Notes: generated by a model not told the origin, from the sequence alone. A stretch of 64,000 bases of DNA from a bacterium (GCA_016125225.1 WGME01000013.1:186001-250000); one strand, 5' to 3'; numbered from the stretch's first letter, positions 17,384 through 27,614 are shown. A program made the numbers and translations.

Positions 17384-17747
17384 TCCAGCTCCTTAACAAC
17401 GTTCCATCGATGCGGGCTAGAAGCGCGATCCCGTCGTGTGGCAGCTTTTCCTTACGCAATTGGCATGCCGATGTTTGAACGATCCACAGGGGAATCTTGC
17501 GAAAAGGGCTGTGATTTCAGAGGTTTTCTGCGGAATCTGCTGCTCCGCTTCCTGAACGTTCGCATCCCGGAAGAGTGCTGAGTCTCTATGCACAGCCGCG
17601 CAGGAATCTGGTTTCAAATTGCGTGAACGCTTCTTCTTAAATGCGTGTCACTCATTAGGGATGAACGAGAGATTAACCCCGCGCTTGTGATCTTCATGAT
17701 GTGATATCATGGCAATCATCGATCGACATTGATTGCAGGAGTGCCTC
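17384..17747. promoter_or_regulatory. 364-bp divergent intergenic region with extended -10
   Basis: No gene is seen in this gap between the divergent HAD phosphatase and glycosyltransferase genes. On the plus strand, TGATATCAT (17702-17710) gives a TG-extended -10 hexamer TATCAT, 37 bases before the glycosyltransferase start. It overlaps a small inverted repeat ATGAT-GTGAT-ATCAT (17696-17710) that could be an operator half-site pair. Confidence 0.4.
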
Positions 17748-18974
17748 ATGCATTTCGTCTGTCAAACATTTGGCAGTGGTGGCGATGTTTACCCGATGCT
17801 GGGGCTCGCATTGGAACTAAGGCAACGTGGACATCGCGTTACGCTTGCCACGAATGGGCACTTCGCCTCGCTGGCTGCTGACTACGATATGCCGTTCTAT
17901 TCCCTGGGTACGGAAGCCGACTATCAGGCATGCATCAACCATCCCGACCTGTGGCATCCACAGAAATCGTTCCGCCATGTCTTTCGGAACCTGGAGCCAA
18001 TTCTGCGAACGCAGTATGCGATGCTGGAAACGTTTGCACAAAAAGGACCCTTGGTGAGCCTGACGAGTTGCTTTGGCTTCGGAGCATTACTCGCGCGTGA
18101 AATACTTAAACTGCCCACCATCACCGTCCATCTGCAACCGGCAGTTCTCTGGAGTGATTACGATCCTCCGGCTCTTGCCGGTGTGAAAGGGCCACGCTGG
18201 TTCAAGAGTTTGATGTTCCGCATCGGTGAGCGGTTCTTTCTCGATCCCGTGGTCTGTCCCTTTTTGAATGCCTGGCGAAAGGAATTGGGACTGCCGCCGG
18301 TTCGACAAGTGGCACGCTACTGGCATTCACCCGATGGCGTGCTGTGTTTGTTTCCGGAATGGTTTGCCCCGCCGCAACGCGACTGGCCACAGCCGTTACT
18401 TCAAGCCGATTTTCCCCTGTGGAATCCGGGGTCTGAGCAGGCGTTGCCCGCGACTGTGGATCTATTTTTAAAGCAGGGGGCGGCACCTGTCATCTTCACG
18501 CCGGGGACGGCGAATTGTCATGGGCGACGGTTTTTCGAGGCGGCCATTGAAGCCTGTCGAGCGCTGGGCCGACGTGCGATTCTGTTAACACGCTTTGCCG
18601 ATCAACTGCCCCCACTGCCCCATGACGTGCTGCACGCGACCTATGTGCCCCTGGATCGGCTCTTGCCGCATGCGGCGGCGTTCGTGCATCACGGGGGCAT
18701 TGGTTCCACCGCACAAGGGCTGACGGCGGGGGTTCCTCAATTGATCATGCCCCTGGCGCACGATCAATTTGACAATGCCCAGCGCATCATCCGATTGGGA
18801 GTCGGGCTGAGTTTACCGGCCACGAAGTTCACCGCGAAACGATTGATCCCACGTCTTCAGCAATTGCTCGATCAACCTCAGGTGACCAAACAATGCCGAG
18901 ATGTTGCCTGCAAGATCCAACCGAGCCGTGGACTCCGCATGGCCGCAGATCTTGTTGAAGCACAACTCAAGTAG
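17748..18974 (+). CDS. GT1-family (MGT/UGT-type) glycosyltransferase
   Basis: A 408-aa GT-B glycosyltransferase. The N-terminal acceptor domain starts HFVCQTFGSGGDVYPMLGLA with the usual GD.xP..LA signature. The C-terminal donor domain carries the UDPGT motif FVHHGGIGSTAQGLTAG followed by PLAHDQFDNAQRI. Family members glycosylate lipids, sterols, carotenoids or polyketides with nucleotide-activated sugars; the acceptor is unknown. The start at ATG 17748 has AGGAG seven to eight bases upstream; the TTG at 17733 is rejected. Downstream is a 310-bp gap and the convergent mraZ gene. No biosynthetic cluster surrounds it. Confidence 0.92.
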   Translation: MHFVCQTFGSGGDVYPMLGLALELRQRGHRVTLATNGHFASLAADYDMPFYSLGTEADYQACINHPDLWHPQKSFRHVFRNLEPILRTQYAMLETFAQKGPLVSLTSCFGFGALLAREILKLPTITVHLQPAVLWSDYDPPALAGVKGPRWFKSLMFRIGERFFLDPVVCPFLNAWRKELGLPPVRQVARYWHSPDGVLCLFPEWFAPPQRDWPQPLLQADFPLWNPGSEQALPATVDLFLKQGAAPVIFTPGTANCHGRRFFEAAIEACRALGRRAILLTRFADQLPPLPHDVLHATYVPLDRLLPHAAAFVHHGGIGSTAQGLTAGVPQLIMPLAHDQFDNAQRIIRLGVGLSLPATKFTAKRLIPRLQQLLDQPQVTKQCRDVACKIQPSRGLRMAADLVEAQLK

Positions 18975-19284
18975 AGATGTGGCGGTCAATCTTGATCAAT
19001 GCGATGAGGGTGCCGTGTCGCGATGATGATCGGAGAAGTTTTGTTCCATTCAGATTCAACCCGGCGAAAGAGAAGTGGCATCCATGCCCACAGACCGTCC
19101 CTGTTCCATTGTGAGAGAGAGTGGGGAACCGTAAGGAGAGAACCGAGTCAGTCTGTCCTTCTCTGTCGCTGATCACCCGGGGACACAAAGTTCCCAAGGT
19201 GGAGTGCGGGGTATCCGTCAATGACGGATGTGACTATGGGGTTCTGTCCGAGCGGACTTCCGAGGAAGGGACGAGACAATCTCG
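18975..19284. other. 310-bp gap between convergent genes
   Basis: I see nothing convincing here. Frames on both strands have non-protein-like composition. No strong terminator hairpin is visible. Confidence 0.35.
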
Positions 19285-19767
19285 TTAGCTGCTCAATTCC
19301 TTGAACAGAGGATGATAAGCAGGCATCTCTTCTTTCAAAGCGTCTATCCACGCGGTGAGATTCCAAATCTCGACGCATATGACCGCACCTACCACCATCA
19401 CTTCTTGTGTCGCCTGCACTCCCAGAAATTCCCGGAAGGAATCGGGGATCACCAATCGCGAGCGCTGAGCCAGTTGGACTCGTTGCGATCGTGTCGACAG
19501 CAAGCGGCCCAGTCGTTGGACTTCGTCCCAACGTTGTTCCATCCGGCCGGCATCAATCCGCTGTTTCAAGATTGCTAAGCCAGCCGACTGACGCGCTTCC
19601 CATTCCTCGGCCTTCCACAGGCTGACACATCCATACCGTTCCTTAGTGATCAGCGTCTGGCCCTGGTCATCAGTGACCGCCTGGGCCATTTCCGTCGGCA
19701 AAGAGAGTCGGAACCGCTCATCGACGGTACGCCGTTCTTCGCCGGTGATAAAGGAAATCGCGGGCAC
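19285..19767 (-). CDS. mraZ: MraZ-like transcriptional regulator
   Basis: A 160-aa protein with two SpoVT/AbrB-like halves. The first contains [19 protein letters not shown] and [14 protein letters not shown], the second [20 protein letters not shown] and IWNLTAWID; both fit MraZ. In most bacteria mraZ opens the division and cell-wall (dcw) cluster and represses it, with rsmH next. Here it stands alone beside an ECF sigma factor, with no rsmH, ftsL or mur gene near it. Planctomycetes generally lack FtsZ, so the target set is unclear. The start is GTG 19767; the conserved region begins within five residues of it. The spacing between halves is a little long for the family. Confidence 0.85.
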   Translation of the reverse strand: MPAISFITGEERRTVDERFRLSLPTEMAQAVTDDQGQTLITKERYGCVSLWKAEEWEARQSAGLAILKQRIDAGRMEQRWDEVQRLGRLLSTRSQRVQLAQRSRLVIPDSFREFLGVQATQEVMVVGAVICVEIWNLTAWIDALKEEMPAYHPLFKELSS

Positions 19768-19984
19768 GGAGGCTTGCTCGAAACGAGACCAGGATGGACT
19801 GCCGGTAAGTCAGTATATTGGGCGGAAAACCCACAGTCAAATCTGTTTTCAAAGAGCTGTGGGCGTGAAACCCACGACGGATCACACGGTAGCGAGGCCG
19901 ATTGTGACTCGCAATCCCGTCGTGACGATTTTTCCAAGAATTCCGATTTTTCAAGAGACACTTGGGGATGCACCACAGCGCGCA

Positions 19985-20019
19985 AAGAAGCCGCCAGGGA
20001 GTGGGCTCTCTGGCGGCTC
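19985..20019 (-). terminator. terminator hairpin downstream of the ECF sigma gene
   Basis: On the minus strand AGCCGCCAGAGAG and CTCCCTGGCGGCT pair across a short loop and are followed by TCTTTG, 35 bases after the sigma gene stop. Confidence 0.65.
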
Positions 20020-20054
20020 AGGATGGCTATGGGCGGAGTGGGAGTTCTTACCAC

Positions 20055-20630
20055 TCAGGTCATGATCGCACCGGGCGTGCGTCGCAGTTTTTCGCGAGCT
20101 CGCGTCAGCAGCGGGCCAATCGAATTTTCCGGGATCTTCAATCCCCGGCTGATCTCGTGATAGGACTTGCCTTCGAGATGGAACTGCCGCACGACCTCGG
20201 CTTCCAGTTCGGGCAGGCCGTCCAGCATGTGCGATACGAGTTCGCGATTGTCGATTCGACCGGTATCGTACAGAGCATGGTCGACGGCGTCCTGATGGGC
20301 TTTAACATGCCCCAAGGCTTCCGACATGCGTCGGCGGGTCATTTCCCGGACCACCACACGTCTGGCAACGACCGCCAGATAGGTGGCCAGTGACGATTCC
20401 CCGCGGAACTTGCGGAGTATGGCGTAGTCGTTATCCAGCACGGTCAGCAGAATGTCCGAGCAGAAGTCGTCGAGATCTTCCGCGGTGAGGGGCACGCTAC
20501 GGGCATGCCCTGTGTGCTGAATGACATGGATGAACAGACCCGCAAATCGATCGACAAAGTCCTTCCAGGCACCGGGCTCGTGAGCTAGGCAACGTTGAAT
20601 CAGCGATCGATCGAGGTCGGTGAGGGCCAC
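20055..20630 (-). CDS. ECF-type RNA polymerase sigma factor
   Basis: A 191-aa sigma-70 family protein without regions 1 and 3. Region 2 is DLDDFCSDILLTVLDNDYAILRKF followed by GESSLATYLAVVARRVVVRE. Region 4 is VVRQFHLEGKSYHEISRGLK and ENSIGPLLTRAREKLRR. It should redirect RNA polymerase to a small regulon. No anti-sigma factor gene is next to it: upstream is the divergent ferredoxin gene, downstream mraZ on the same strand after 287 bases with a terminator between. Its signal and promoters are unknown. Confidence 0.93.
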   Translation of the reverse strand: MALTDLDRSLIQRCLAHEPGAWKDFVDRFAGLFIHVIQHTGHARSVPLTAEDLDDFCSDILLTVLDNDYAILRKFRGESSLATYLAVVARRVVVREMTRRRMSEALGHVKAHQDAVDHALYDTGRIDNRELVSHMLDGLPELEAEVVRQFHLEGKSYHEISRGLKIPENSIGPLLTRAREKLRRTPGAIMT

Positions 20631-21008
20631 GTCGGTACCTTGGCCTGACCGGTGGACGGAATAATAGACTGACTCATTTATCGTAGCGTACTTGGGAACC
20701 GGGACAAGTCGATTCTGCCGGTGATGGCTGAAGAGGTCGAGAAGTTCGCCGAGAGTAGCAATCAGGTGAACAGTTCCACGAAGCGAAGCTGGGCAGGCAG
20801 CCGTATCTCAAGTCTGGGAAAGGGTTAGAACGTCCTTGACGGTCTGACGGGTGAGGACTAGGATGCCCGAAAGTCAGGGAATCTGTGGTTCAAACCCACG
20901 GATTTTGCAGAACGGTCGGCACTTGGGCCGATCATGTCACGGGGTGCGAGTGGCATTCCCGTGGGTGTGGCGTCCGATATTCTAGGACACTGGAAAGCGA
21001 GAACTGGC
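20631..21008. promoter_or_regulatory. 378-bp divergent region between the ECF sigma and ferredoxin genes
   Basis: No gene is seen. A hairpin AATCTGTGG-TTCAAAC-CCACGGATT (about 20879-20903) followed by TTGC lies 105 bases before the ferredoxin start. A hairpin of similar pattern, GTGGG-CGTGAAA-CCCAC, occurs at 19859-19875. A -10-like TATTCT (20978-20983) preceded by TTCCCG is a weak promoter candidate for the ferredoxin gene. Confidence 0.35.
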
Positions 21009-21296
21009 ATGACGCATGTCGTCGCCGAACCGTGTTTCAACTGTAAGTACACCGACTGCGTAGTGGTGTGCCCGGTCGAGTGCTTCTACGAAGGCGAAGC
21101 GATGCTGTTCATCCATCCGGATGAATGTATCGACTGCGAAGCCTGCGTGCCGGAATGTCCACCCGCCGCGATCTTCCATGAAGACAATCTGCCCGAGCAG
21201 TGGGCCGACTACAAGGCGTTGAATGCCGAGATGTCGCCGGAATGCCCGTCGATTACCGAACGGCGTGATCCGATGGGCCCGCCCATCCACAAATAA
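21009..21296 (+). CDS. fdxA: 7Fe (3Fe-4S/4Fe-4S) ferredoxin
   Basis: A 95-aa FdxA-type electron carrier. The first cluster motif is [18 protein letters not shown] and the second [16 protein letters not shown], with the family's FYEG and IHPDECIDC context and a C-terminal [18 protein letters not shown] extension like Azotobacter ferredoxin I. The start is ATG 21009 (MTHVVAEPC), where the homology begins; the longer frame to 20934 is rejected. A good terminator follows at 21367. It is a single gene divergent from the ECF sigma factor; its redox partner is not in the window. Confidence 0.95.
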   Translation: MTHVVAEPCFNCKYTDCVVVCPVECFYEGEAMLFIHPDECIDCEACVPECPPAAIFHEDNLPEQWADYKALNAEMSPECPSITERRDPMGPPIHK

Positions 21297-21366
21297 GCCT
21301 GCTCGGCGTGAGCTTCGGCTTTCATGTTGATGAGCAGCGTCCACAAAGCACGAGTGGACCGATGGA

Positions 21367-21397
21367 GACCACATTAACGAGTTTGATGTGGTCTTTT
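21367..21397 (+). terminator. Rho-independent terminator of fdxA
   Basis: GACCACAT-TAACGAGTTTG-ATGTGGTC followed by TTTTCT. Confidence 0.75.
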
Positions 21398-21481
21398 CTC
21401 GTGCGCCCTGGCAAATTCTTATCGGGCAACTCTGGTTGATAGCCAAGCCGCCCGGTGCATTGTCCAATGGGCCTTGGGAAT

Positions 21482-24400
21482 TCATTGACCTTCGGAGGGG
21501 GCGGTGGCCTCTTCGCTCTGTGTCTCTGCAGTGGCTGCTGTATCATCGCCCCCGGGTAAGAGTTGCAGACGCAGGTTGTAGGAAATCAGTTCCACACCGG
21601 TTTCGCGGGGCAACACTTTCATGCCGTGAAATCCGCCGAATAACGAAGGCGACTCGGAACTCAGTCGGACACTGCCTGTCACCTTGTCGAGGGCCAGCAG
21701 CCGCAGTTTTGTGTATGATGCCTGTGCGACCTGCTTCCATTCGCGTGAGAGAAAGACCAGGGCGGGAGATTCACTGAAGCGGTCGAGAATCAGATTCTGC
21801 TCGTCGACTTGCGTACGCCATAGCATCTGCCCGGTCTGACGATTCCAGCAGACAACCAGTCCGTCGACATGAGCGGATTGCAGGCTGTCTCCATAATTGT
21901 CGGAGTAGTCGTTGTCGTTGATGATCAGGTACAACCGCTCGGCATCGACCAAGGGCAGCAGACTTTCTGCTGATTGCGCTATCGGGACAGGATCAAAGGT
22001 TTGCAGTTTTCCCTGCTCGAAATCGAGTCGTTCCACGGAATGGCGATTTTGCAGAGACGGTTTTGCAGGTCCGACGATCAGCATGGAATTCTGCCCGAGC
22101 TGGCCCAATTGAGAACCGTTACGAATTTCGACGTTCCAACGGACATCGCCCGTGAGTAAGTCTTGCCGTTGAATCGCAAGCTGCCGGGTGTCCAGGGCGA
22201 AGATTTGCAGGCCCGGCTTGGTCTGAACGGTGATCAGATCGTTGTCGAAAATGGCGATAGCCCGCTTGAGTCGCGCCGAAAGATCGGGAATGTCGAGCGG
22301 TTGGCCATCACTGGTGCGGAAGGTTTTCAGTTCCTCACCTTGGGGATCGATCACCACCACGACTTCGGCTGTGCCGATGACCTGGGCATAGGGCGGCATG
22401 CCGGTATGCCGCCAGCGTAACAATCCTGTGCCGGGGTCATAGATGGCGACGCCGCGCTGTTCCAGCACCCCGATGCCCACATCGTTGGCAAAGACCAGGC
22501 GGCCGTCATCGTGCTGTTGCAGATGCCAGTAGCCACCGGGTTCGTCATAGTAATCGTCGGTTTCCTGGAGAGTGGCAGGCTCCGGCCGATGACCTTCCCA
22601 GTCGATACCCCGCTGATGACCGACCGAAACCGACCAGAGAACTCGCTGTTCAGCCGGCGAAATCATCTGCAGCACATTGCGATGAAGCAGCAGTAACCGG
22701 GGACCAAAGAAGCGATAGGGGGAATAGCCCGTGTCTTCACTCTGGGCCAGCGTCCGCAAGGGCACGATGCCCAGCAAGCGTCCCTGCTGCTGCTCGCGGA
22801 ACACAATCCGTTGGTCATCGGGTTCCAGTTGGAACGATACGGTTCCGAAGTACGGGGATGACTCAGGCGAAATCAGCTCCTGAACCGTGGGCTGATGACC
22901 AGCCGGAAGCCGTACCACATTCAAGGGTTGTTGCCGATGGAGGGCATCGATCACGGAGACGGGATTGGCTTTGGACTGCAGTAAACGTTCCGACTCTATG
23001 GCCTGGACGAAGGTTTCTCCCGATGGCAGCCGCACGTCCCCATGCTGTTGCATCAGTGCTTTCAGGTGGGGAGCATCGTCCCAGAACAAGGGAGTGGACT
23101 GCATCAATCGTGCGAGCTTCAACTCCGTCTCCAGACGAGTGCCGAGGTCTGGATGTGACAGGCCCGTGCGTAACAGCGTTTCCGCGTGGGCCAGATAATG
23201 AGCGCGAGCCCAGGGATCGGCGGTGGCCCAACACAACCGGATTGCGGCCGGATGAAACTTCACCCACGGCCAGATCTTTTGCTGATCCTCCAGTGAGCCA
23301 GCCAATGCCGTGTCAATCTGGCGGGTGAGCAGAGCATCTAATGTGGCACGCTCGGCGTTTTGGCTGGCAGACCACAACGACTGCAAGCGTCCGGCGATCC
23401 AGACCGCGGGAGTGGTTTCAATGTGTGGAGCATCGGGACGTGTGACGGTCTGAGCGGTTGATGGCAGCTTCAGGGCAGTCGACCACAAGAGTTCAAAAGC
23501 GGCGACGGCTTGATCGGCGGCTGTCAGCGAATCGACCTGTAATGCCAGCAGTTCCAGTTGGCGCTGGGGGGACTGAGCCAGTTCCTGCATGGGCTTCAGC
23601 CAGCGATCACTCTCGCCGGGCTGAGCATCAGCCAGACGTTGATAGCTTTGCCAGAGAAGTTGATCGCGCAGGGCGATGTCTTGTGATGACCAACCCGTGC
23701 TCGAGCTTGGCGTGAGTAAGGCAATCACCTGGCTGGGATTGTTTTGAAACAGGGCATAGCGGGCTGCATGCAGAATGGTGCCAGCCGCTTGCGGGTGCTG
23801 AGTCTCTTCCTCGGCCAGTTCCTGCAGGAACTTCGACTTTTCAGAAAAGGCCTGGCAGCCATTCCAGCCAAAGGAAAAGAACTGATGACCGACCTTTACC
23901 AGGTTTCCGAGAGATTGATTTTCCATAGGCAGTGACTGCAACAGTTGGCCCGATTTGATGTCGATGATTGCCAGATTGGAAGGCGAAATCGGAATGGCAA
24001 GGGTGTCTCCCAAGCGGACGCCACGTCCGCTTGGCTGTGCCAGAGTATCCCATTCGGTCAACCAGAGCTTTCTGCCATCGGCTAACGATCGGGCCTGGAT
24101 ATCCGTTTGTCCGACGACGATGACGGCTTCAGCGGTCGCGGTGGCCAGATACAGTCCGTCTTTCCGATCGCGTGACCAACGTAGCTTGCCGTCGAGCAGA
24201 TCGAAGCAGAGCAACTGATCAACTTCGGGCGTTGCCACCAGCACGGCATTCCCACTGATCAACGGCGATCCGACCGACCAGGTTTCATTCAGGCTTCGCT
24301 GAGACAGGAACTGAGATGCCGGGTCAAGTTCGGGGTCATCGGACTTTGGAAGATACCGCTGGGCCCAGGCAATGCTGCGGCGTGTGCGGTCCACGGCAAC

Positions 24401-26101
24401 GATCCAACCGACTGTCGTCGGGCAGATGATCAGTCCTTCGTGAATGGCTACGGGGGCACTCAACCAGCGACGGGGAATATCGAGTTCGATCTTGGTGTCT
24501 GAGAAGGCGAGCAACTGCGACCACCGCGGGCGTCCGGTTTCCGGGTCGAGGGCTTGCAGGCGAATTTCCTGACCTGTTGATGCCACGACATACAGTTCAT
24601 CTCGATCAATCGCGGGAACACCGAAAAAGAACGCCCCGGCCAACGGCAAGGCAACGGCTTCAGTCGAAGCGGGCCCGCCAATGGTCCAGACGAGACGCCC
24701 AGTATTCAAATCGTAGGCGGAAAGCCGATTGCTGGACCAGGTGGCACCAAACGGATCGGCCACATCGGGATCGTCATCACCAAAGTACCCCGATTGGTGC
24801 CGGGTCATCACGGCAACGTCTTCGAGTACGTACAAGCGTTGCCCATCGGTACTGATGAAGGCATTGGTGGCGTCACGGAAGAGCCAACTGGCCAGCGGAT
24901 GCATCTCGGCCGATTCACCAAAGTATTCATCATCGAACTGGGATGCACCCAGACGGACCCGCCAGGCGTTGTCACTGCCTTGCCCTTCACTGGGGACGCC
25001 ATTGAGAATGCGTTCGGGTGAAATACCCTCTTCGGTCCTCCACAAAGCCTTGCCGGTTTGACGATCAACAACCAGCACGCCGCGCAAATCGCGGTAAGCC
25101 ACTTTGTCTCCCACCACAATCGGTGAGCCCGCCGGGATCATGGGCAAACGCTGATCGTTGATGTCTCTTATCAACTGCTGTAAGCGGCGGGTTATGTCGT
25201 TGGAACTATAAAGCGATCTTCCCCAGTTGCGGAGGAGCATGGGTTCTTCGGGTGATGCCTTGGCCCAGCGCAAATTGGACCCGCCAAACTGCGTCCAACC
25301 CTTTGGCTGAGGGGCTGTGACCAACGGCGAACCCGACTGTTCCCACCATTCCCGCACGGTTCGTGATTGATCGCCAAGTGTCAGCCGGGTCTCCTGGGCC
25401 GTCTCGAACCAACCCTTCAAGAAGGGCTGCAGATCGTTCACGCCGGCATAGCGCGCCGCCAAAGCGGCTTGCAGCTTCCAGCGGAGATCAGCGGTGCCAG
25501 ACCATCCCCGCTCCAGCAGTTCACGATTCCATTGCGTCGCCGGGATAAATTCGCGCTGATCGAAGTGCCAGGCGGCGAGTCGAGCGGCCGCGGTCGCACC
25601 AGCTTTGGTCTGCAGATAACGGCTGGCGACTTCAACGAGTCGTTCCACGGTTTGCGGGCCTTGAGCTTTCAGCAGCAGTTGCTGAGCAAGACCACCGTAT
25701 TGCTGTTCATAATCGTCGAGGACTTCAGCCGGAGCCTGCTGCAGAACACGATTGGCGGCCGTCCGCACCGATTCCCAGCGGCCCGGAGCCGATTCGATGA
25801 GGGCATCTTCCGGATAATCGAGCAGCTTCTGCTGCAGATCGATGACCTGTTTCCAGTTGCGGTCCTTGACCGCCATCTGGCTGACATCCCACAGCGATTC
25901 GACCTTGGGATCTTTCGGGATGCGGGCGTCGATGGAGTCTCGCAAGGCGGCGGTTTTGGCCCCTTTTTCTGCCGGGGGTTCGACGAAGACCTCCCAGGAC
26001 CACCCGATCGACCCATACGGACCGAGCAGGATCATCGCCAGCCAGAGAACCACGCGGAAAGAGCAGTGCATGATCTGTGGTCCTGTCGTCTTCCCTGCCA
26101 T
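21482..26101 (-). CDS. giant exported PQQ-type beta-propeller protein with helical repeats (paralogue A)
   Basis: A 1539-aa protein. A hydrophobic signal/anchor (VVLWLAMILLGPYGSIGWSW) is followed by a helical ~250-residue region with TPR-like features (WKQVIDLQQKLLDYPEDA). A first beta-propeller of PQQ/BamB-type blades follows, with repeats such as GVLVVDRQTGKALWRTEEG, RLSAYDLNTGRLVWTIGG and QLLCFDLLDGKLRW. A second helical block and a second propeller (GVAIYDPGTGLLRWRHTG, VVCWNRQTGQMLWRTQVD) follow. It probably acts outside the cytoplasm as a scaffold or binding protein; enzyme activity cannot be claimed, as no quinoprotein catalytic residues were identified. The start at 26101 has an AGGTG about seven bases upstream. 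A paralogue of the same architecture lies at 51280-55596. It converges with fdxA. Confidence 0.88.
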   Translation of the reverse strand: MAGKTTGPQIMHCSFRVVLWLAMILLGPYGSIGWSWEVFVEPPAEKGAKTAALRDSIDARIPKDPKVESLWDVSQMAVKDRNWKQVIDLQQKLLDYPEDALIESAPGRWESVRTAANRVLQQAPAEVLDDYEQQYGGLAQQLLLKAQGPQTVERLVEVASRYLQTKAGATAAARLAAWHFDQREFIPATQWNRELLERGWSGTADLRWKLQAALAARYAGVNDLQPFLKGWFETAQETRLTLGDQSRTVREWWEQSGSPLVTAPQPKGWTQFGGSNLRWAKASPEEPMLLRNWGRSLYSSNDITRRLQQLIRDINDQRLPMIPAGSPIVVGDKVAYRDLRGVLVVDRQTGKALWRTEEGISPERILNGVPSEGQGSDNAWRVRLGASQFDDEYFGESAEMHPLASWLFRDATNAFISTDGQRLYVLEDVAVMTRHQSGYFGDDDPDVADPFGATWSSNRLSAYDLNTGRLVWTIGGPASTEAVALPLAGAFFFGVPAIDRDELYVVASTGQEIRLQALDPETGRPRWSQLLAFSDTKIELDIPRRWLSAPVAIHEGLIICPTTVGWIVAVDRTRRSIAWAQRYLPKSDDPELDPASQFLSQRSLNETWSVGSPLISGNAVLVATPEVDQLLCFDLLDGKLRWSRDRKDGLYLATATAEAVIVVGQTDIQARSLADGRKLWLTEWDTLAQPSGRGVRLGDTLAIPISPSNLAIIDIKSGQLLQSLPMENQSLGNLVKVGHQFFSFGWNGCQAFSEKSKFLQELAEEETQHPQAAGTILHAARYALFQNNPSQVIALLTPSSSTGWSSQDIALRDQLLWQSYQRLADAQPGESDRWLKPMQELAQSPQRQLELLALQVDSLTAADQAVAAFELLWSTALKLPSTAQTVTRPDAPHIETTPAVWIAGRLQSLWSASQNAERATLDALLTRQIDTALAGSLEDQQKIWPWVKFHPAAIRLCWATADPWARAHYLAHAETLLRTGLSHPDLGTRLETELKLARLMQSTPLFWDDAPHLKALMQQHGDVRLPSGETFVQAIESERLLQSKANPVSVIDALHRQQPLNVVRLPAGHQPTVQELISPESSPYFGTVSFQLEPDDQRIVFREQQQGRLLGIVPLRTLAQSEDTGYSPYRFFGPRLLLLHRNVLQMISPAEQRVLWSVSVGHQRGIDWEGHRPEPATLQETDDYYDEPGGYWHLQQHDDGRLVFANDVGIGVLEQRGVAIYDPGTGLLRWRHTGMPPYAQVIGTAEVVVVIDPQGEELKTFRTSDGQPLDIPDLSARLKRAIAIFDNDLITVQTKPGLQIFALDTRQLAIQRQDLLTGDVRWNVEIRNGSQLGQLGQNSMLIVGPAKPSLQNRHSVERLDFEQGKLQTFDPVPIAQSAESLLPLVDAERLYLIINDNDYSDNYGDSLQSAHVDGLVVCWNRQTGQMLWRTQVDEQNLILDRFSESPALVFLSREWKQVAQASYTKLRLLALDKVTGSVRLSSESPSLFGGFHGMKVLPRETGVELISYNLRLQLLPGGDDTAATAETQSEEATAPSEGQ

Positions 26102-26342
26102 GACAACACCTGTTTTCGACTCAAAGCCTGAACTATCTGGGGCAATTGATTGTAAACCACAATACGGGTCGCTGTCGCTTAAGTTCGGAGAGTGCGGGCT
26201 ACACAAACGCTGATCTGTCGTACGATCCGTGGCTGCCGGATGCTTGCAAAACCTAGGGGCTCTGTGTTTGTGTTCAGGTGTCTCGTCTTGACCCTGTCAG
26301 CCTGCCTCACCTACCATTCCCCACATTTTTTGAGGGGATCGC

Positions 26343-27614
26343 GTGCCGACCCGGCGGACATCGGCGGTGTGGCTCAGCGGCTGTCTGGCCGTGGCGCTCC
26401 TGGTGCGCCTGGCAACAGCCGTTGTAGTTGACCAGATCGTCTCCGCCACGCCAGGTCGTATTTGCCTGATTGAAGGCGATGCGTCGGGCTACTGGATTCT
26501 CGGCGAACGCCTCGCTCGCGGTGAGTCTTATGAACTGTACGACCCACCCCGACGAATCTTGCGGATGCCCGGTTTCCCCATCCTGCTGGCTGGCTGTCGC
26601 CTGGTATTCGGCGACGCACTATTTCCCACCCGCTGCGTCCTGGCGGTCATCGGCACTTTGGGGTGCGGTTGCGTTTATTGGCTGGGACGCGAGCTGGTTA
26701 ACGAAACGGTGGGACTGGTGGCTTGCGGACTCGTGGCAGTTTCGCCGCCGCTGGTTGTCTTCAGCCCGTTGCTCCTCTCAGAAACTCTCTTCGCGACGGC
26801 GATGGTTGCAAGCCTGATTCCGTTGGCGCGGTTGGTCAAATTCCCCGCTGACCAGAAGGCTCGAATCTGGCTGGCAATCGTGGCCGGTAGTTTGCTGGCG
26901 GTGGCGACTTATGTCCGACCGACATGGTTGCCGATTGCGGCCGTCGGGGCAGGGTCCATTATCATCGCGGCGCGAGGGCGGCGTGCTGGCTGGTACGAGG
27001 CGGGTTGCCTGCTGCTGGCCTTCGCGCTCTGGTTGACACCTTGGACGGTGCGAAACTATCGAGTGTGCGGTCATGTGGTCCCCACCACGTTATGGGTTGG
27101 GGCCAGTCTGTATGATGGACTGAATCCCGAGGCCACGGGTGACAGCAACATGGCCTTTTTTGATCGCGAAAATCTGCTCGCGACCATGTCGGAGTACGAA
27201 GTCGATCGGGAGTATCGGCGGCGGGCCTGGGACTATGCCGGGCAGCATCCCGGGCGAGCGATCGAATTGGCGATCATCAAAGCCGGGCGCTACTGGAGTC
27301 CTTGGCCGAATGCGGAGCAGTTTGATCGCCCCGTCATTCGTTGGGGATTAATCGCGGCCACCGTGCCCATGTATCTCCTGGCACTCCTCGGTCTGTGGCA
27401 GCAGCGGCGTCAGGCGGTGTTCTGGCTGGTCACGCTTTGCCCGGCCTTGTTTTTCTGCCTCGTGCATATGCTCTTTGTGGGATCGATCCGTTATCGCTTG
27501 CCCGCTGACATGACGCTATGGATTGCCGCCGCGACGGGACTGGTGACGATCTATCAGCGTTGGCGCGGAAGAGTCGAGACTGACCTGCAGGAGGCCGCAC
27601 CGTGGGCCGCCTGA
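26343..27614 (+). CDS. polytopic membrane glycosyltransferase (GT39/PMT/ArnT-like)
   Basis: A 423-aa integral membrane protein with about ten hydrophobic segments. The first periplasmic loop carries an acidic motif (IEGDASGYWILGERLARG) and RILRMPGFPILLAGC, as expected for GT39-like GT-C enzymes that use polyprenyl-phosphate sugars. The C-terminal part has a further membrane bundle and ends with a soluble tail. It starts at GTG 26343 with GAGGGGAT seven bases upstream. Its last 13 bases overlap the start of the AsmA-like gene, so the two are translationally coupled. Donor and acceptor are unknown. Confidence 0.85.
   Translation: MPTRRTSAVWLSGCLAVALLVRLATAVVVDQIVSATPGRICLIEGDASGYWILGERLARGESYELYDPPRRILRMPGFPILLAGCRLVFGDALFPTRCVLAVIGTLGCGCVYWLGRELVNETVGLVACGLVAVSPPLVVFSPLLLSETLFATAMVASLIPLARLVKFPADQKARIWLAIVAGSLLAVATYVRPTWLPIAAVGAGSIIIAARGRRAGWYEAGCLLLAFALWLTPWTVRNYRVCGHVVPTTLWVGASLYDGLNPEATGDSNMAFFDRENLLATMSEYEVDREYRRRAWDYAGQHPGRAIELAIIKAGRYWSPWPNAEQFDRPVIRWGLIAATVPMYLLALLGLWQQRRQAVFWLVTLCPALFFCLVHMLFVGSIRYRLPADMTLWIAAATGLVTIYQRWRGRVETDLQEAAPWAA

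Noticed and set aside
19768-20054. Plus-strand frames between mraZ and the ECF sigma gene (up to 139 aa)
   Set aside because: They run across the 3' end of the sigma gene and a terminator hairpin, with no protein-like pattern.
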